A DNA stretch of 64,000 nt from Smallanthus sonchifolius. Taxonomy: Eukaryota > Streptophyta > Magnoliopsida > Asterales > Asteraceae. Position 1 is the stretch's first letter, and each line of letters starts with the position of its first letter. The notes beneath the pieces are model-generated. The model saw only the letters and a list, made by a program, of their open reading frames with translations. It ran no database searches and was not told the origin of the DNA. This document shows, piece after piece, positions 43,600 through 54,966 of this stretch. Both the position numbers and the translations under genes were made by a program. Where the stretch lies: positions 32,482,350-32,546,349 of the forward strand of contig CM042030.1 of assembly GCA_023525975.1 (NCBI GenBank), read 5' to 3'.

Positions 43600-46500
43600 T
43601 TAAGAGTTTGACGCGGAGTGCTTGAACAGATTAGGATATTTACGCATCATCTGATCTTCGCGCTCCCACGTGAATTCCGGTCAGTGTTTCGAGTTCCAAC
43701 GGACTCTAACAATAGGGATTTTACTACGCTTAAGCGTTTTGACCTCCCTATCCATAATTTCAACAGGTTCTTCGATGAAACGCAACTGTTCATCAATGTG
43801 TAGTTCCTCAAGAGGAACTGCGAGCGATTCATCTGCTAGACCTTTCTTCAAGTTTGAGATGTGAAAGACGTTGTGTACACCACTAAGTCTTTCGGGTAGG
43901 TCCAGCTGATACGCCACTGGCCTGATTCTCTTCAAGATCTTGAATGGTCCAACATAACGAGGATTCAGTTTGCCTCATTTCCCGAAACGAATGACACCTT
44001 TCCAAGGTGAGACTTTGAGTAAGACCATGTCACCTATTTGAAACTCCAAAGGTTTACGACGCTTGTCGGCATAGCTCTTTTGACGATCACGAGCTGCCGC
44101 CATACGGTTTCTAATTTGAACGATCTTTTCGGAAGTTTCAAATACAAGTTCAGGACCTGTTAGTTGGCTATCTCCAACCTCGGTCCAACAAATGGGAGAA
44201 CGGCATTTCCGTCCATAAAGTGCTTCAAATGGAGTTGCCTTGATGCTAGTGTGATAGCTGTTGTTGTAGGAGAACTCCACCAATGGTAGGTGAGACTCCC
44301 AAGTGTTACCTAAATCGATCACACAAGCTCGTAGCATGTCCTCCAGAGTTTGGATAGTACGTTATGTTTGACCATCGGTTTGAGGATGGTAAGCTGTGCT
44401 CATATCTAGATGTGTGCCTAAGGCCTTATGTAACGACTGCCAGAAACGAGAAGTGAATCGTGCATCACGATCCGAAATGATTGAGATTGGCACCCCGTGC
44501 CGAGAGACTATTTCTTTCAGGTAAGTACGAGTAAGTTTATCCATTTTGTCGGTCTCTTTGATTGCTAAGAAGTGAGCGGACTTTGTTAATCGATCAACAA
44601 TTACCCAAATAGTATCACATCCGGTAGGGGTTCGTGGTAATTTGGTGATGAAGTCCCTGGATATTTATTCCCATTTCCACATGGGAATCTCTGGTTGCTG
44701 TAGAAGACCGGATGGTTTTTGATATTCAACTTTGACCTTCGCGCAGGTCAGACACTTACTAACATAGGTGGCAATATCGGCCACCAATATAGTACTTTTA
44801 GATCATGGTACATTTTATCGGAACCCGGATGAATGGAGTAACGAGATTTATGAGATTCATCCATGACTAGTTCCCTTAAATTTCCGAATACCGGAATCCA
44901 TATTCGCTTGACGAAGTAGCGAATACCGTCAGATTTGACCTCGAGTTGTACTTCCATGCCACGTGTACCTTCCAGCGGTAGGTTTTCCTCTTTTAGGGCT
45001 TCGAGTTGAGCACTACGGATTTTTTCAGGTAATCCAGGGTGAATAGTAAGTTGTAATGCTCGAACTCGTTTGGGTTTCGTTTCCTTTCGGCTTAGTGCAT
45101 CAGCCACAACGTTAGCTTTACCCGGATGATACCGGATCGTACAGTCGTAATCATTTAAAAGTTCAACCCAACGACGTTGTCGCATGTTTAACTCCTTCTG
45201 CTCGAAGATATGCTGGAGACTCTTGTGATTGGTGTAGATGGTGCATTTGGTACCGTACAAGTAATGTCTCCATATCTTAAGTGTAAAAACTACTGCTCCC
45301 AACTCTAGGTCATGAGTGGTGTAGTTTTTCTCGTGAATCTTTAACTGACGTGAAGCATATGCGATTTCCTTTTCGCGTTGCATTAAGACACAACCCAGGA
45401 CTTGGATGGATGCATCACAATACACTACAAAATCATCGGTTCCTTCCGGAAGAGCTAAAATAGGTGCACTGCAAAGTTTCTGTTTGAGGTGTTGGAAAGC
45501 TGACTCTTGGTTATCGCCCCAATTATAGGCTTTTCCTTTTTGAGTTAGGGCGGTGAGAGGTTGAGCAATTTTGGAAAATCCTTCGATGAATCGACGGTAA
45601 TATCCAGCCAATCCCAGAAATTGTCGCACCTCAGTCGGAGTCGTCGGTGCTGCCCAATTCTTGATGGCTTCTATTTTGGATGGGTCGACATGTATCCCTT
45701 TTTCATTTACCACATGCCCTAGAAACTGAACTTCCCGGATCCAAAATTCACACTTGGAAAACTTAGCATACAGTTGTTCTCGCTTAAGTAGTTCTAAAAT
45801 TAGGCGTAGATGCTCCTCATGTTCCTCCTTGTTCTTGGAATAGATGAGGATGTCGTCGATGAAAACGATAACGAACTGGTCAAGGTAAGGCTTACACACA
45901 CGGTTCATGAGATCCATGAATACCGCAGGTGCGTTGGTTAACCCGAAAGGCATGACCATAAATTCGTAATGGCCGTACCTTGTCCTGAAAGCAGTCTTAG
46001 AGATATCCTCATCTCGGACTCTCAGCTGATGATAACCAGATCTAAGGTCTATTTTGGAATAGAAACTTGATCCTTGGAGTTGATCAAAAAGGTCATCAAT
46101 ACGAGGTAAAGGGTAGCGGTTCTTGATTGTGACTTTATTCAGCTCCCGGTAATCAATACACATACGGAACGTACCGTCCTTCTTCTTGACAAATAATACC
46201 GGAGCTCCCCACGGTGATGAACTAGGTCGGATGAAACCTTTATCCAATAAGTCTTGCAATTGAGTGGACAGTTCCTGCAATTCACTGGGTGCCAGTCTGT
46301 AAGGTGCCCTAGCAATCGGTGCTGCTCCGGGTGCTAAATCAATTTGGAACTCAACTTGACGGTGCGGTGGCAGACTAGGCAAGTCCTCGGGAAATACTTC
46401 CGGATAGTTACGTACGATTGGTATATCATCAATTCTCTTCTCCTCAGATGACTGCTCGGCGACGAGAGCCAAAATAGCAGTATGACCTTTTCGAAGACAT

Positions 46501-46990
46501 TTATGTGCTTTCATGAAGGATATGATGCCAACGACTGCACCACTCCTTTTGCCTTGGACAGAAAGGATTTCCCTTCTAAGGAGAGGAAGGTAAACATTTT
46601 GTCACAACAGATGGCCTCAGGTTGGTTCTTGGATAACCAATTCATATCGACAATAAGGTCGAAACTGCCAAGTGTAACTGGCAGACGGTCAATGTCAAGT
46701 TTATTACTAACCAATGCTAGTTTACATCTGCAAGAATGCGAGTTGTTTCGATTTTCTGAGCGTCTGTGTAACATCCCAAGCAAACCGTACCAAGATATTT
46801 TCCGCTTTGCCCTTGATGGGTTGCCCATCCAGGAACTCACGATTTTGTTCTTACCCGGTTGCTCGCCCAGGAAAAACGCGTCTCAATAGAGAAGGTATCC
46901 ACCTCCTAATAAGGAACGTATCGTTCTCCCCCTCAACCGATGCGGGATATTACAATCTGCTATCTCAATAGTATACTTGGCTTTTAATAG
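43600..46990 (-). pseudogene. pol of element D (protease to chromodomain), broken
   Basis: Reading down from about 46990, protease sequence (AKYTIEIAD) is interrupted by the TRIM insertion (46954-46767) and resumes with a frameshift. A long open frame of 588 codons (46514-44748) follows. It holds RT (FRMCIDYRELNKVTIKNRYP, FIDDILIYS), RNase H (YCDASIQ, LELGAVVFTL) and the integrase zinc domain start. In RNase H the usual YTDHKSL reads YTNHKSL, so a catalytic Asp is Asn. About 13 nt are deleted at about 44783, breaking integrase. Stops follow near 44670, 44360, 43974 and 43680. The chromodomain end is recognisable down to the TAA at 43600-43602. Confidence 0.93.
46767..46954 (-). mobile_element. 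TRIM-like solo LTR inside protease of element D
   Basis: It is 188 bp with ends tgtaacatccc (46767) and gcgggatattaca (46954). On the minus strand it reads tgtaatatcccgcatcggtt, then a TATA-like ccttattagg, acgcgttt, and agcggaaaatatc near the end. This is the pattern of a widespread plant terminal-repeat-in-miniature LTR (atcggtt, ttataagg, acgcgtttt, aggacaatatc), as I remember it. Flanks gtctg (46762-46766) and atctg (46955-46959) match at 4 of 5 bases. Removing it rejoins IEIAD to the following protease sequence. Confidence 0.75.
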
Positions 46991-46999
46991 AGTTATAGC

Positions 47000-48679
47000 A
47001 CGACTCACTAATATGGAATTTGTGAAATCGTGCTGAGACTTCTAGTGAGACCCGCGCTTATAAAGCAAGTGTCAGCCAATGCATAGGCTAAGGAAAGAGG
47101 TTCACATGTAGGAAAGAAAAGTCTGATGGGATATAGATTCCAGTAGCATAAGAGATATGATGTATGTTTAAGTAATTGCGTTCAACTGATGGTTGGTTAG
47201 GTAAATCTTCGTTTCCTAATGTCATTGGATCAACATAATCATTTCGTGAAGAAGGAATTCCGTTTACAGGATTGAATATGATGGGATAAAATTCGAATTA
47301 GACTAAGGATTAGTCACAAGATAAGGGAACAAGGTCAAATGAGATCTATTGTTGGAGTGTAAGGAATAACGTGTCAGCATAGAAAGAATTCCTCAAATTC
47401 TGTGTACATAGTTGGAGTCGATAAGTTTGCTATGAGATTCTATTAGAGTTTCAATCAAGATTGTTTCTTTGATCAAGTTTGAATGGGAGTCGTAAGGTCA
47501 CTAAGACTCTTACATGAGTGAAAATAATATTGATGGATTTCATTAATGATAGTCTAGTGTGTCCGTAAACACCTTCAACCTGATAGTCGCGTCTATCAAT
47601 TGTTGAACGGGTTTAACTATACCAACTAGTCGTTGAGTGGGTTACAAGAAATTCTACTGATAGTGGAAGTTTAAGTTTGTAGATCACTGATTAGGACCAT
47701 TTATCCACACACTAGGTTTCACCAGGACTTACATGCACCTCAAATTACTATTATGTGTGCACCCGTAATGATAATTTGCTTTGCATGCTCACCCTAGTTC
47801 CCCCTGTCCTGTGTCATAATGTCCTTTAGGTTATATTGTTGAGTACAGAGTGTTGTCAGATATGATAAGTCATTGAAAGGAGTAGTCATCAACCATCAGT
47901 TGATCGACTAGGACTCATATCAGTATGAGTAGTCGGGAATAGATTGATACGAGTATTCACCCGAGTTGAAACACAATACGATAGTCCAATCCAGCGGATT
48001 GTAGATGAGAACATGGAACAAACATGTACATGAAGTGCGACTTCGAGAAATGAAACTAATTCATGAATACAAGTTACAAGAAGCAGCAAAGTAACCGTCC
48101 TTTCAACTAAGTCAAGATAGGGTTTGAGTATGCATTGAGCAATTCGTTCTCAGATTTGTGGTCAATCTATTCTCAACAGGATATCGAACCAAGATGCGAG
48201 TCCATGGCTCGGGAAAGTGATGACATCTACCTGTCAATGGATTCTGCAATAATGCGTGTAACGGTCTGTCTTCATTCGGCGTATTGTTGCTGGTGGGTGC
48301 AGTAGGGGCTCGCCTCCGACGATCCTTACTCCCAAAGAGATATGTGTTAGTGCTGAGTGTCGTCCATAATATGGACCTGAGAAAGCCCACCATACCCAAC
48401 AGGTGATGGTGATGTAAGTGACTCCTCCGAAGGCTCCGTCTCGCTGCCCTCGAACGGGAGTGGATGATGTTCCGGTGATTCCCCGAATGTCGCCACTGGG
48501 AATGATGATGCAATGCAAATAATGTGTCCCTCACCAACTGAGGGTGATACGGATGGTGTTACATGCCTGCACTACAAGTTATGTATAGGTGCTATATGTA
48601 TCAGGTATGAGTGTCTGTGCCGTGTAACTAATGTGTGAGGTTATAGTCTAGTATGCAGTCCTAGTTCTCTATAACCAAT
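47000..48679 (-). other. Unrecognised interval in the gag/ORF1 position of element D
   Basis: This is where ORF1 and gag should lie (minus strand), but there is no CCHC knuckle, no FMDCKPH-type gag motif and no ORF1 start. A minus-strand stretch around 48540-48330 reads a Ser/Pro/Glu-rich sequence (EGSETEPSEESLTSPSPVG), which could be a diverged ORF1-like N-terminus. Another minus-strand stretch (about 47300-47090) keeps about 70 open codons that I do not recognise. The leader next to the PBS (48600-48679) still matches that of A. Confidence 0.45.
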
Positions 48680-48692
48680 GGCTTTGATACCA
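48680..48692 (-). promoter_or_regulatory. Primer binding site of element D, one mismatch
   Basis: On the minus strand tggtatcaaagcc, which differs from the standard tggtatcagagcc at one base. It lies three bases from the LTR end. Confidence 0.82.
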
Positions 48693-48695
48693 ATC

Positions 48696-51600
48696 TGTCA
48701 CACCCCCAATTTCAACTAACGGAGTTTTACCGTTTGGAAGGTGACACACCAGGATCTCAGTCATTAGCTACATCAAACGACACTATATGGGACTTGAAAT
48801 GTCATAACATAAAAGATCAGAGTTAATACTGAAGCGTTTAAACAAAATAGATACTGCGTAAAACAAATACGCTCAAGTTTAATTTAATAAAAACAAATGA
48901 ATTGTCTCAAATGTTTACATATGAATGAAATGACAGTAGGACTCCATGCATGCCCTAGTTGTGCAACCTGTGCCTTAGCGACCTGAGAAACATGTAAGAA
49001 AAAGTGTCAACACGAGGTTGGTGAGTTCACAGGTTTCAAGTTTGCAATAAGAGAGTGTTTGCCAGATTTTGTACATTCAATATGCATATCTGTAGGTAGC
49101 TAACCTATGTTCATGTTTTACTAAAGCGCTCGCAACCGAAGCTGACTGTGTTTGTATGCCTCCTGCCAGGTCTATCAACTCTGGAAAATGTGAGTAGGCT
49201 AACATTTCACCCGTTCGATATCCAATCGAGTTAGCGCGACTAACGCGGGTGGGATTTGTCAAACCCAGTAGTACTACTAAACATTACCTCGCTAAGATCC
49301 ATATTAACGGTCCGATATAAGATGAGGACTTTCTGTGATAGTGTCTTATGCTTAGTCTCAACAGTAATAACATATGAATTACAATAATCTAAAATAGTTG
49401 TGTCATGTTTTATCCCCCGATGGGAAAAACATGTAACAAAATGTTTGTCTGTGTACCTGTTTCTCCCCCACGGGGAAAACAAGTAAGAGTATGATAGTTG
49501 GTGTTCATGTTTGTTTCTCCTCAACAGGAAAACAAGTAAAATATGTTTGTGTGTAAGCATGTTTCACCCCCAATAGTAAAACAAGTAAAAAGGGGCTGTG
49601 AAACTCACCTGCGTTGCGTTGTAGGTAGTATCACACAAGTAAGAGATTTGGAATCTCAATTGTTAGGGACAAAAATGGGAATAGCGACATCGACACGGAA
49701 TGAGAAACGTCTTAACGAAACGCTCTAATATTCAAGTGTGGACGAATGTGTCCACGGAAATGAGAATCCTTAACTAATAAATAAGATGTATACGTTACGC
49801 GACGAATGACAAAATGATATATATAATAAATGTATTAGAGTGTTTTGTCGTTAACTATAAGTCTAGGAAAATAATATAATTTATTATATTATTTTTAAGT
49901 TTAGCGAAGTAACGTAAACAATTAACTTGCGTGACAAAAATAATAAATATATTATTTTTATTCAACGATATAACGTTGGTAAATAATATAAATAATTATA
50001 TTATTTACTAGTTTGAAAACATTCCTTAAGGTTTATAAATATGGAGAAAATAATATATAAATATATATTATTTTTAATTGGAGTCACAGGTTTAAAATTA
50101 TTTATTCGGAGTCGAGGTTTGAAAATAATATAAATATATTATTTTAAAAGTGGGTATTTATAATGAAAATGGGTTACAAACCAAACCCGAGCCTACTGGT
50201 GGTTTCCCGAGCTAAAACACGTTAATATAGTATTATAATAATACGGGTTAGGTTTTTATAATTAAAATAATAATAAAAACTATTCTAAAAACGAATTGGG
50301 GGTGGAGGGACTCGAACCCGGGTCTCCTCCCCCACAGTCGAGTGATTCAACCAACACAGCCGCTAGGCAATCGCGATGAGTTCCGGATCCGAATTGTTTT
50401 AACACACAATTAATGTGTTCATCCCCTTCCCATCGAAGCCGCAACAAAAATCATCCCAAAACCCCTCAATTCGATCGCGATTCACAACAATGGTTTAGGG
50501 GTTTTGTTTAACAGAGTATTGCGAATCTTTTCGTGGTCTCAATTTGAAAATCATCGAGTTTTAAGTGGTTTAATTCCAGTTTTAGAATCCGAAAACCCTA
50601 GGTATGAACTTGAAATCAAATCGATTGAATCCTATGAGATTATGGATCAAGACCATAAGGCTTTTACTAAACGCGAGTTTTCGGATCTGCTGGTATAGAT
50701 TAATTTCATTTAGGTTGTGTTTAGGATAAAACCCCCAATTTGATTAAGAACAAACCCTAGATACTAGATTATGTTCAAATCGATGATATGAGATCAAATT
50801 GTCATAGGGCTTTCAATGAATAACAGAATGCGATCCTAAACATATGTTTTAATTGCATTGAAAACGTGATTAGATTGGGGTTCGATCAAACCCTTATTCG
50901 CATGAACCCTAGATTGTATTTGTGATCAATTTGATGATATAAGCCCTTAAGAGGTTAGGGCTTTTGTTCACGGTGTTAAAATGAAACTAAAGGTATAATC
51001 AATTACCGGAATGGTGCGCGAATCGATGGTTTACGCCTAGAGCAAGTTCCGACCTCGGGTGGTTTGATCTCCGGCGGGCTTGACCGCTTTTCCGGCGAAG
51101 CAGAAGTGTGCAAGAGCTTCGGAACGACTCGTCTAGCATGAGCATGTGTTCAATTGAGAGAGATACAAACGAATTGATCGGATTTTGTTGGTAATTGATC
51201 GTGAAGTCGACGGTTACAACATCATCACCCATAATTGGGTTTAATTACACATAAAACCGATGATTAAAACTGCGATGATAGTCTTTAATGTCGTGAACGT
51301 GTATAACCGTTACCATTTCAAACGAAAATCAGTTAGAATCTGCGAATTGGAATCAAGAATAAACGGGTTGACTTTCCAAAGTCAATGAAATCAAAAATAT
51401 GTTAATTACAGATCTTGTCCCTCTGATTTTATGCATATAAGTTTAGGAATTGACGGATTTAGTCCTTAAGGTTTGAATTTAGGTTAAGAATAAGTCTGTT
51501 TGACTTTCAAAAGTCAACAGGAACTAGGTTCATTCGATATTGACTTTCAAAGATCAACATAATGGGTTTTGACTAATTACACAACCAGTCCTTGTAGTTT

Positions 51601-51720
51601 GAGTTTGGAAATTAACAGAAATAGTCCCTAGGGTTTAATATTGGGTTAATCGGGTTATGATTTAACAGAATATTTAACGGGATTGCTAACGGAACTAGCT
51701 GAAAAGTCCGGATTGTCACA
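48696..51720 (-). repeat. 5' LTR of element D (3025 bp)
   Basis: The plus-strand ends are tgtcacacccc and gattgtcaca. It carries the four-unit minisatellite at about 49401-49592 and the tRNA-like hairpin at 50296-50365. It differs from the 3' LTR by about 46 bp missing near 49656, between two ttag words. Confidence 0.94.
50296..50365 (-). other. tRNA-like hairpin with B box, D 5' LTR
   Basis: On the minus strand the B box ggttcgagtcc is at 50308-50318, preceded by gtgggggaggagacccg and followed by ctccacccccaattcg and five T (50287-50291). A TTGGTT D-loop-like word lies upstream. Confidence 0.62.
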
Positions 51721-52223
51721 AACTTTATCATATAATATATAAGAATATATATTATATATATTTATTCTTTTTCTCTTTATTTTACTTAATTCCTATAACA
51801 TTCGCAATGAGTACGTATATAAATACATACATGCTTATTTCTTAGTACACAATCATTGGTCATACACATATGGGTGATCAACCCGTTACTTGCTTACGTA
51901 AGTCACAAACACAAACGTTCTCGAACTACCGTCTTAGCCCATTTACTTAACCGTCCGGCACTAGAAACCGTCCGACAAACCTTCGGCCGTCCGTCTTTAC
52001 CATCCTACCTTCGTAGTCCGTCATATTCGCCCGTTTGCCCTAAGGCATCCGTTTCCCACTTGAACTAATTATACAGTCGTGCATCGATTTAGGTACTTAC
52101 TCCACCGTATTGGCCTTAGTTTAGTCTACCTTTCTACACTTTCCTTTCTGGCTGCATAATAGTCGAGTGGTCGTCGGTCTACCGAAGTAGCCGTTATCAT
52201 CGTTTCCGTCCATAACATTCATT

Positions 52224-52437
52224 CATACTTAGCAAGCAATATATACATGGATATAAAGCAAGATTTCTTTCTTACACGTTATGTCATACTTTTCATACTT
52301 AGCAAGCAATATATACATAGATATAAAGCAAGATTTCTTTCTTATATGTTATGTCATACTTTTCATACTTGGCAAGCAACATATACAAAGATATAAAGCA
52401 AGATTTCTTTCTTATACGTTATGTCATGCTTTCATTT
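52224..52437 (-). repeat. Tandem repeat in E 3' LTR, three units of about 72 bp
   Basis: Three units contain acttagcaagcaatatatac, then gatataaagcaagatttctt, then atgttatgtcatac, with few differences. The AT-rich unit has no gene content. Confidence 0.85.
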
Positions 52438-52714
52438 CTTTATTTATAAACGCACTTGTTATACTTATATTTCGCATGTATTGTCATATAACATATAACA
52501 TAACATTTATTCATATCATGTATACACTCCAGCCCCAAAACATTTAAAATCATTTTCACGTAACACATAGGGGGCACATAGAACTCACCTGATGAGTGGT
52601 TTCTGTAATACACTTAGTCGGTTACTGAGCGTCACTAAGGTCACTCACAATCTGTATAATAAAGTCATACACATAAGGTAGTGCTCCTAGATGACACTAG
52701 ACATTACTATGCTT

Positions 52715-53060
52715 GAACCCAGTAGTTTCGGGTCATGGGCTTATATCGAAACTATGGTAGTTTCGATAAGTAACTTATGTAAAATCTTAGTAGTTTCGGG
52801 TCATGGGTTTATATCGAAACTATGGTAGTTTCGATAAGTAACTTATGTAAAATCTTAGTAGTTTGGGTCACGGGTTTATATCAAAACTATGGTAGTTTCG
52901 ATAAGTAACTTATTTAAAATATTAATAGTTTCGGGTCATGGGTTTATATCGAAACTATGGTAGTTTCGATAAGTAACTTATGCAAAATCTTAGTAGTTTC
53001 AGGTCATGGTTTTATATCGAAACTATGATAAGTAACCTATGTAAAATCTTACAAGTTTCG
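52715..53060 (-). repeat. Palindrome-bearing tandem repeat in E 3' LTR, five to six units of about 68 bp
   Basis: Each unit has agtagtttcgggtcatgggt, then a palindrome whose arms are atcgaaact and agtttcgat around atggt, then aagtaacttatgtaaaatct. The last units are eroded. It takes the same place in the LTR as the arrays of L2b and L2a, but the palindrome sequence is new. Confidence 0.85.
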
Positions 53061-53603
53061 GTGGGTCTGCATATAGTTTCAATGGATTTACCTATATCGT
53101 AACTAGTATTTTCGATGCGTCGGTCTTCTTCCCCAACCAGAAACCCTAGATCTGGCCAATTATTTCTAATCGGTCAAGCCTTGAACTTTTTACGTTCAAA
53201 ACATTTCTTTTTCATCCATGAACATGAATATGTGGTCTGTTTTGAATATCAAACGTAAAAACTAAACCTTTACTTGATTTTTAACCTAAAAACCAAAAGT
53301 TATAAAAACTCAGATTTGGCATGATGGTTGCCTGTTTTTGCTTCCTTCTTGTTTCTATACGTTCCAGAGATGGTGAGCAACAATCCTTGAGACTTTGAGC
53401 TTGACCCCGAGCCTTCTCTCTCTAGACCCGAGCTCTCTCTTTCTCTCTCTAGCCTTGCGCAAATGAGGGTAAATGAGGTGAGGCTGAGGTGAGGGCATTG
53501 ATTAGTAAGGGTTTCCCTTCATATTTCGGGCCCATGGGCTGAACCTTGGCCAAGCCCACCTTGCTTTTCTTTTATTTGTTTTCTACTTATTTGGGATGTT
53601 ACA

Positions 53604-53625
53604 AGTCTACCCTCCTTATTGAGGT
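53604..53625 (-). promoter_or_regulatory. Polypurine tract of element E
   Basis: On the minus strand ataaggagggtagact leads directly into the LTR start tgtaacatccc. An aggtttcgaggacgaaacct hairpin lies just upstream, comparable to the gacgaaaatt hairpin of the other family but not duplicated. Confidence 0.7.
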
Positions 53626-53642
53626 TTCGTCCTCGAAACCTA

Positions 53643-54966
53643 CTACAAGCTAAACAACTTCGGATACAGTCCTTTCAGCTCGTCTTCCTTCTCCCAAGTA
53701 GCTTCGAACCCTTTCCTGTGCTTCCATTGTATTTTGACTAAAGGAATCGACTATTGCGTAGTCGTTTCTCGGCTCGGTCGAGAATAGCTATTGGTTCCTC
53801 TACATAGTTCAAACTGTTATCCACTTCAATTTCGTCATAGGGTATGTGAGCCGTATCTTCAACAAGGCACTTGCCTAAGTGCGATACGTGGAATGTAGGG
53901 TGAATTCCACTAAGCTCATTGGGTAGGTCGAGTCTATAAGCAACCTGACCAACTCTTGCTACGATTTTGAAAGGTCCGACAAACCTTGGGCTTAATTTGC
54001 CATGTCTTCTGAATCGGATGATCTCTTTCCAGGGTGACACTTTCAGTAGTACCATGTCCCCTACTTGAAACTCTAAGTCTCCTCTTCTCTTATCCGCGTA
54101 TGATTTCTGTTTGTCTTTAGCGGCTTTCATTCGAGCTTTTATCTGGTCAAACTTCTCCAAAGTAGCTTTGACCACTTCAAGACTAGCAAAGTCTTTCTGT
54201 CCAATTTCTCCCTAACAAACTGGGGTTCTACATCTTCTTCCATACAACATCTCAAATCGCGGCATGCCAATGGTTGAGTGATAGCTGTTATTATATGAAA
54301 ATTATGCCAAGGGCAAATGGTTGTCCCAGCTACCACCGAAATCAATGATACAGGTCCGGAGCATGTCCTCCAAGGTCTGAATGGTCCTTTCCAATTGACC
54401 ATCGGTTTGAGGGTGGTAAGTTGTGCTGATGTTTAGCCTAGTGCCCATCGATTCATTGAATTTCTTCCAAAACCTTGATGTGAATCGTGTGTCCCGGTCT
54501 GATACGATCGTTAATGGCATACCATGTCCGCTTACGATTTCCTTGATGAATATCTCTGCTAACTTCTCAGACGAATAAGCCTCACATATTGGTAAGAAGT
54601 GAGCACTTTTCGTCAAGCGGTCGACGATCACCCATATGGTATCATTGCCTCTAGCTGTTCGCGGTAGCTTGGTAATGAAGTCCATGGTGATCTCTTCCCA
54701 CTTCCATTCCGGTATAGGCAAAGGTTGCATTTTACCACATGATTTCTGGTGTTCGGCTTTTACTAGAGAACAAGTTAGGCACTTGCCCACATATTCGGCC
54801 ATGTCGTTCTTCTTGCCAGACCACCGGTATTCTTTCTTTAGATATTGGTACATTTTGTTCGTCCCGGGGTAAATAGAGTAGCGAGACTTATGGACCTCAT
54901 CAAGGATCTTGGCCCTAAGTTCACCAATCCTAGGTATCCACATCCGGCCACAACGAGTTCGTACAA
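53643..54966 (-). pseudogene. Integrase and chromodomain of element E, broken
   Basis: The frame enters at 54966 with VRTRCGRMWIPRIGELR. It continues through the HHCC zinc domain (DEVHKSRYSIYPG...YVGKCLTCSLVK) and the catalytic core (MDFITKLPRT, VSDRDTRFTSRF, STTYHPQTDGQLERTIQ) to about 54302. A frameshift near 54300, a stop near 54210 and a shift near 53740 follow. The chromodomain part reads LVKIQWKHRKGFEATWEKED and ends at the stop 53643-53645, about 40 bp before the LTR. Residues differ clearly from the A/C/D family, so E is a separate Tekay-like lineage. Confidence 0.88.

Larger units (their letters stand above)
40409..51720 (-). mobile_element. Element D: Tekay-like Gypsy retrotransposon, minus strand
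   Basis: LTRs are 40409-43481 (3') and 48696-51720 (5'), with the perfect duplication aactt (40404-40408 and 51721-51725). PBS and duplicated PPT are present, and pol is recognisable from protease to chromodomain. The gag/ORF1 part (about 47000-48600) is not recognisable. A TRIM-like solo LTR interrupts protease. It inserted in the 3' LTR of E. Confidence 0.94.
40098..53603 (-). repeat. 3' LTR of element E (split by element D)
   Basis: The left piece is 40098-40408 and the right piece 51726-53603, about 2.19 kb joined. The plus-strand ends are tgtaaggcccc and gggatgttaca. It carries two tandem arrays not seen in L2b: three units of about 72 bp (52224-52437) and five to six units of about 68 bp (52715-53060). 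The TC-rich stretch near 53405-53455 matches the agagagaaa leader of L2b. Confidence 0.88.
40098..54966 (-). mobile_element. Element E: Tekay-like Gypsy of the second family, minus strand, 3' part only
   Basis: Reading on the minus strand, integrase and chromodomain (54966-53643) lead to a purine-rich aataaggagggtagact tract and then the 3' LTR (53603 down to 40098). The LTR is interrupted by element D. Upstream pol is cut at 54966/54967 by the 5' LTR of element F. E's own LTR family is the one that also gives solo LTRs L2a and L2b. The bases left of the LTR end are aaaag (40093-40097); the partner duplication lies outside the window. Confidence 0.85.

Noticed and set aside
48112..48537. 141-codon His/Arg-rich minus-strand ORF as a host gene
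   Set aside because: It lies inside element D, its composition is atypical, and it overlaps another open frame. The third frame gives the more plausible but broken Ser/Pro/Glu-rich reading.
50504..50698. Small ORF starting MFNRVLRIFSW, also at 42264-42458
   Set aside because: It is present twice only because it lies in both LTRs of D. It has no counterpart frame in the other LTRs and no recognisable domain.
50999..51232. Minus-strand ORF of 77 codons, also at 42760-42993
   Set aside because: It lies within the LTRs of D and is duplicated with them. It is a chance frame with no conserved equivalent in A or C.
52281..52547. 88-codon ORF
   Set aside because: It is generated by the 72-bp AT-rich tandem repeat in the E LTR.
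40093..53608. Element E LTR as a solo LTR with a target duplication
   Set aside because: The flanks aaaag and agtct do not match. The right side is the polypurine tract and integrase of E, so it is a 3' LTR, not a solo LTR.
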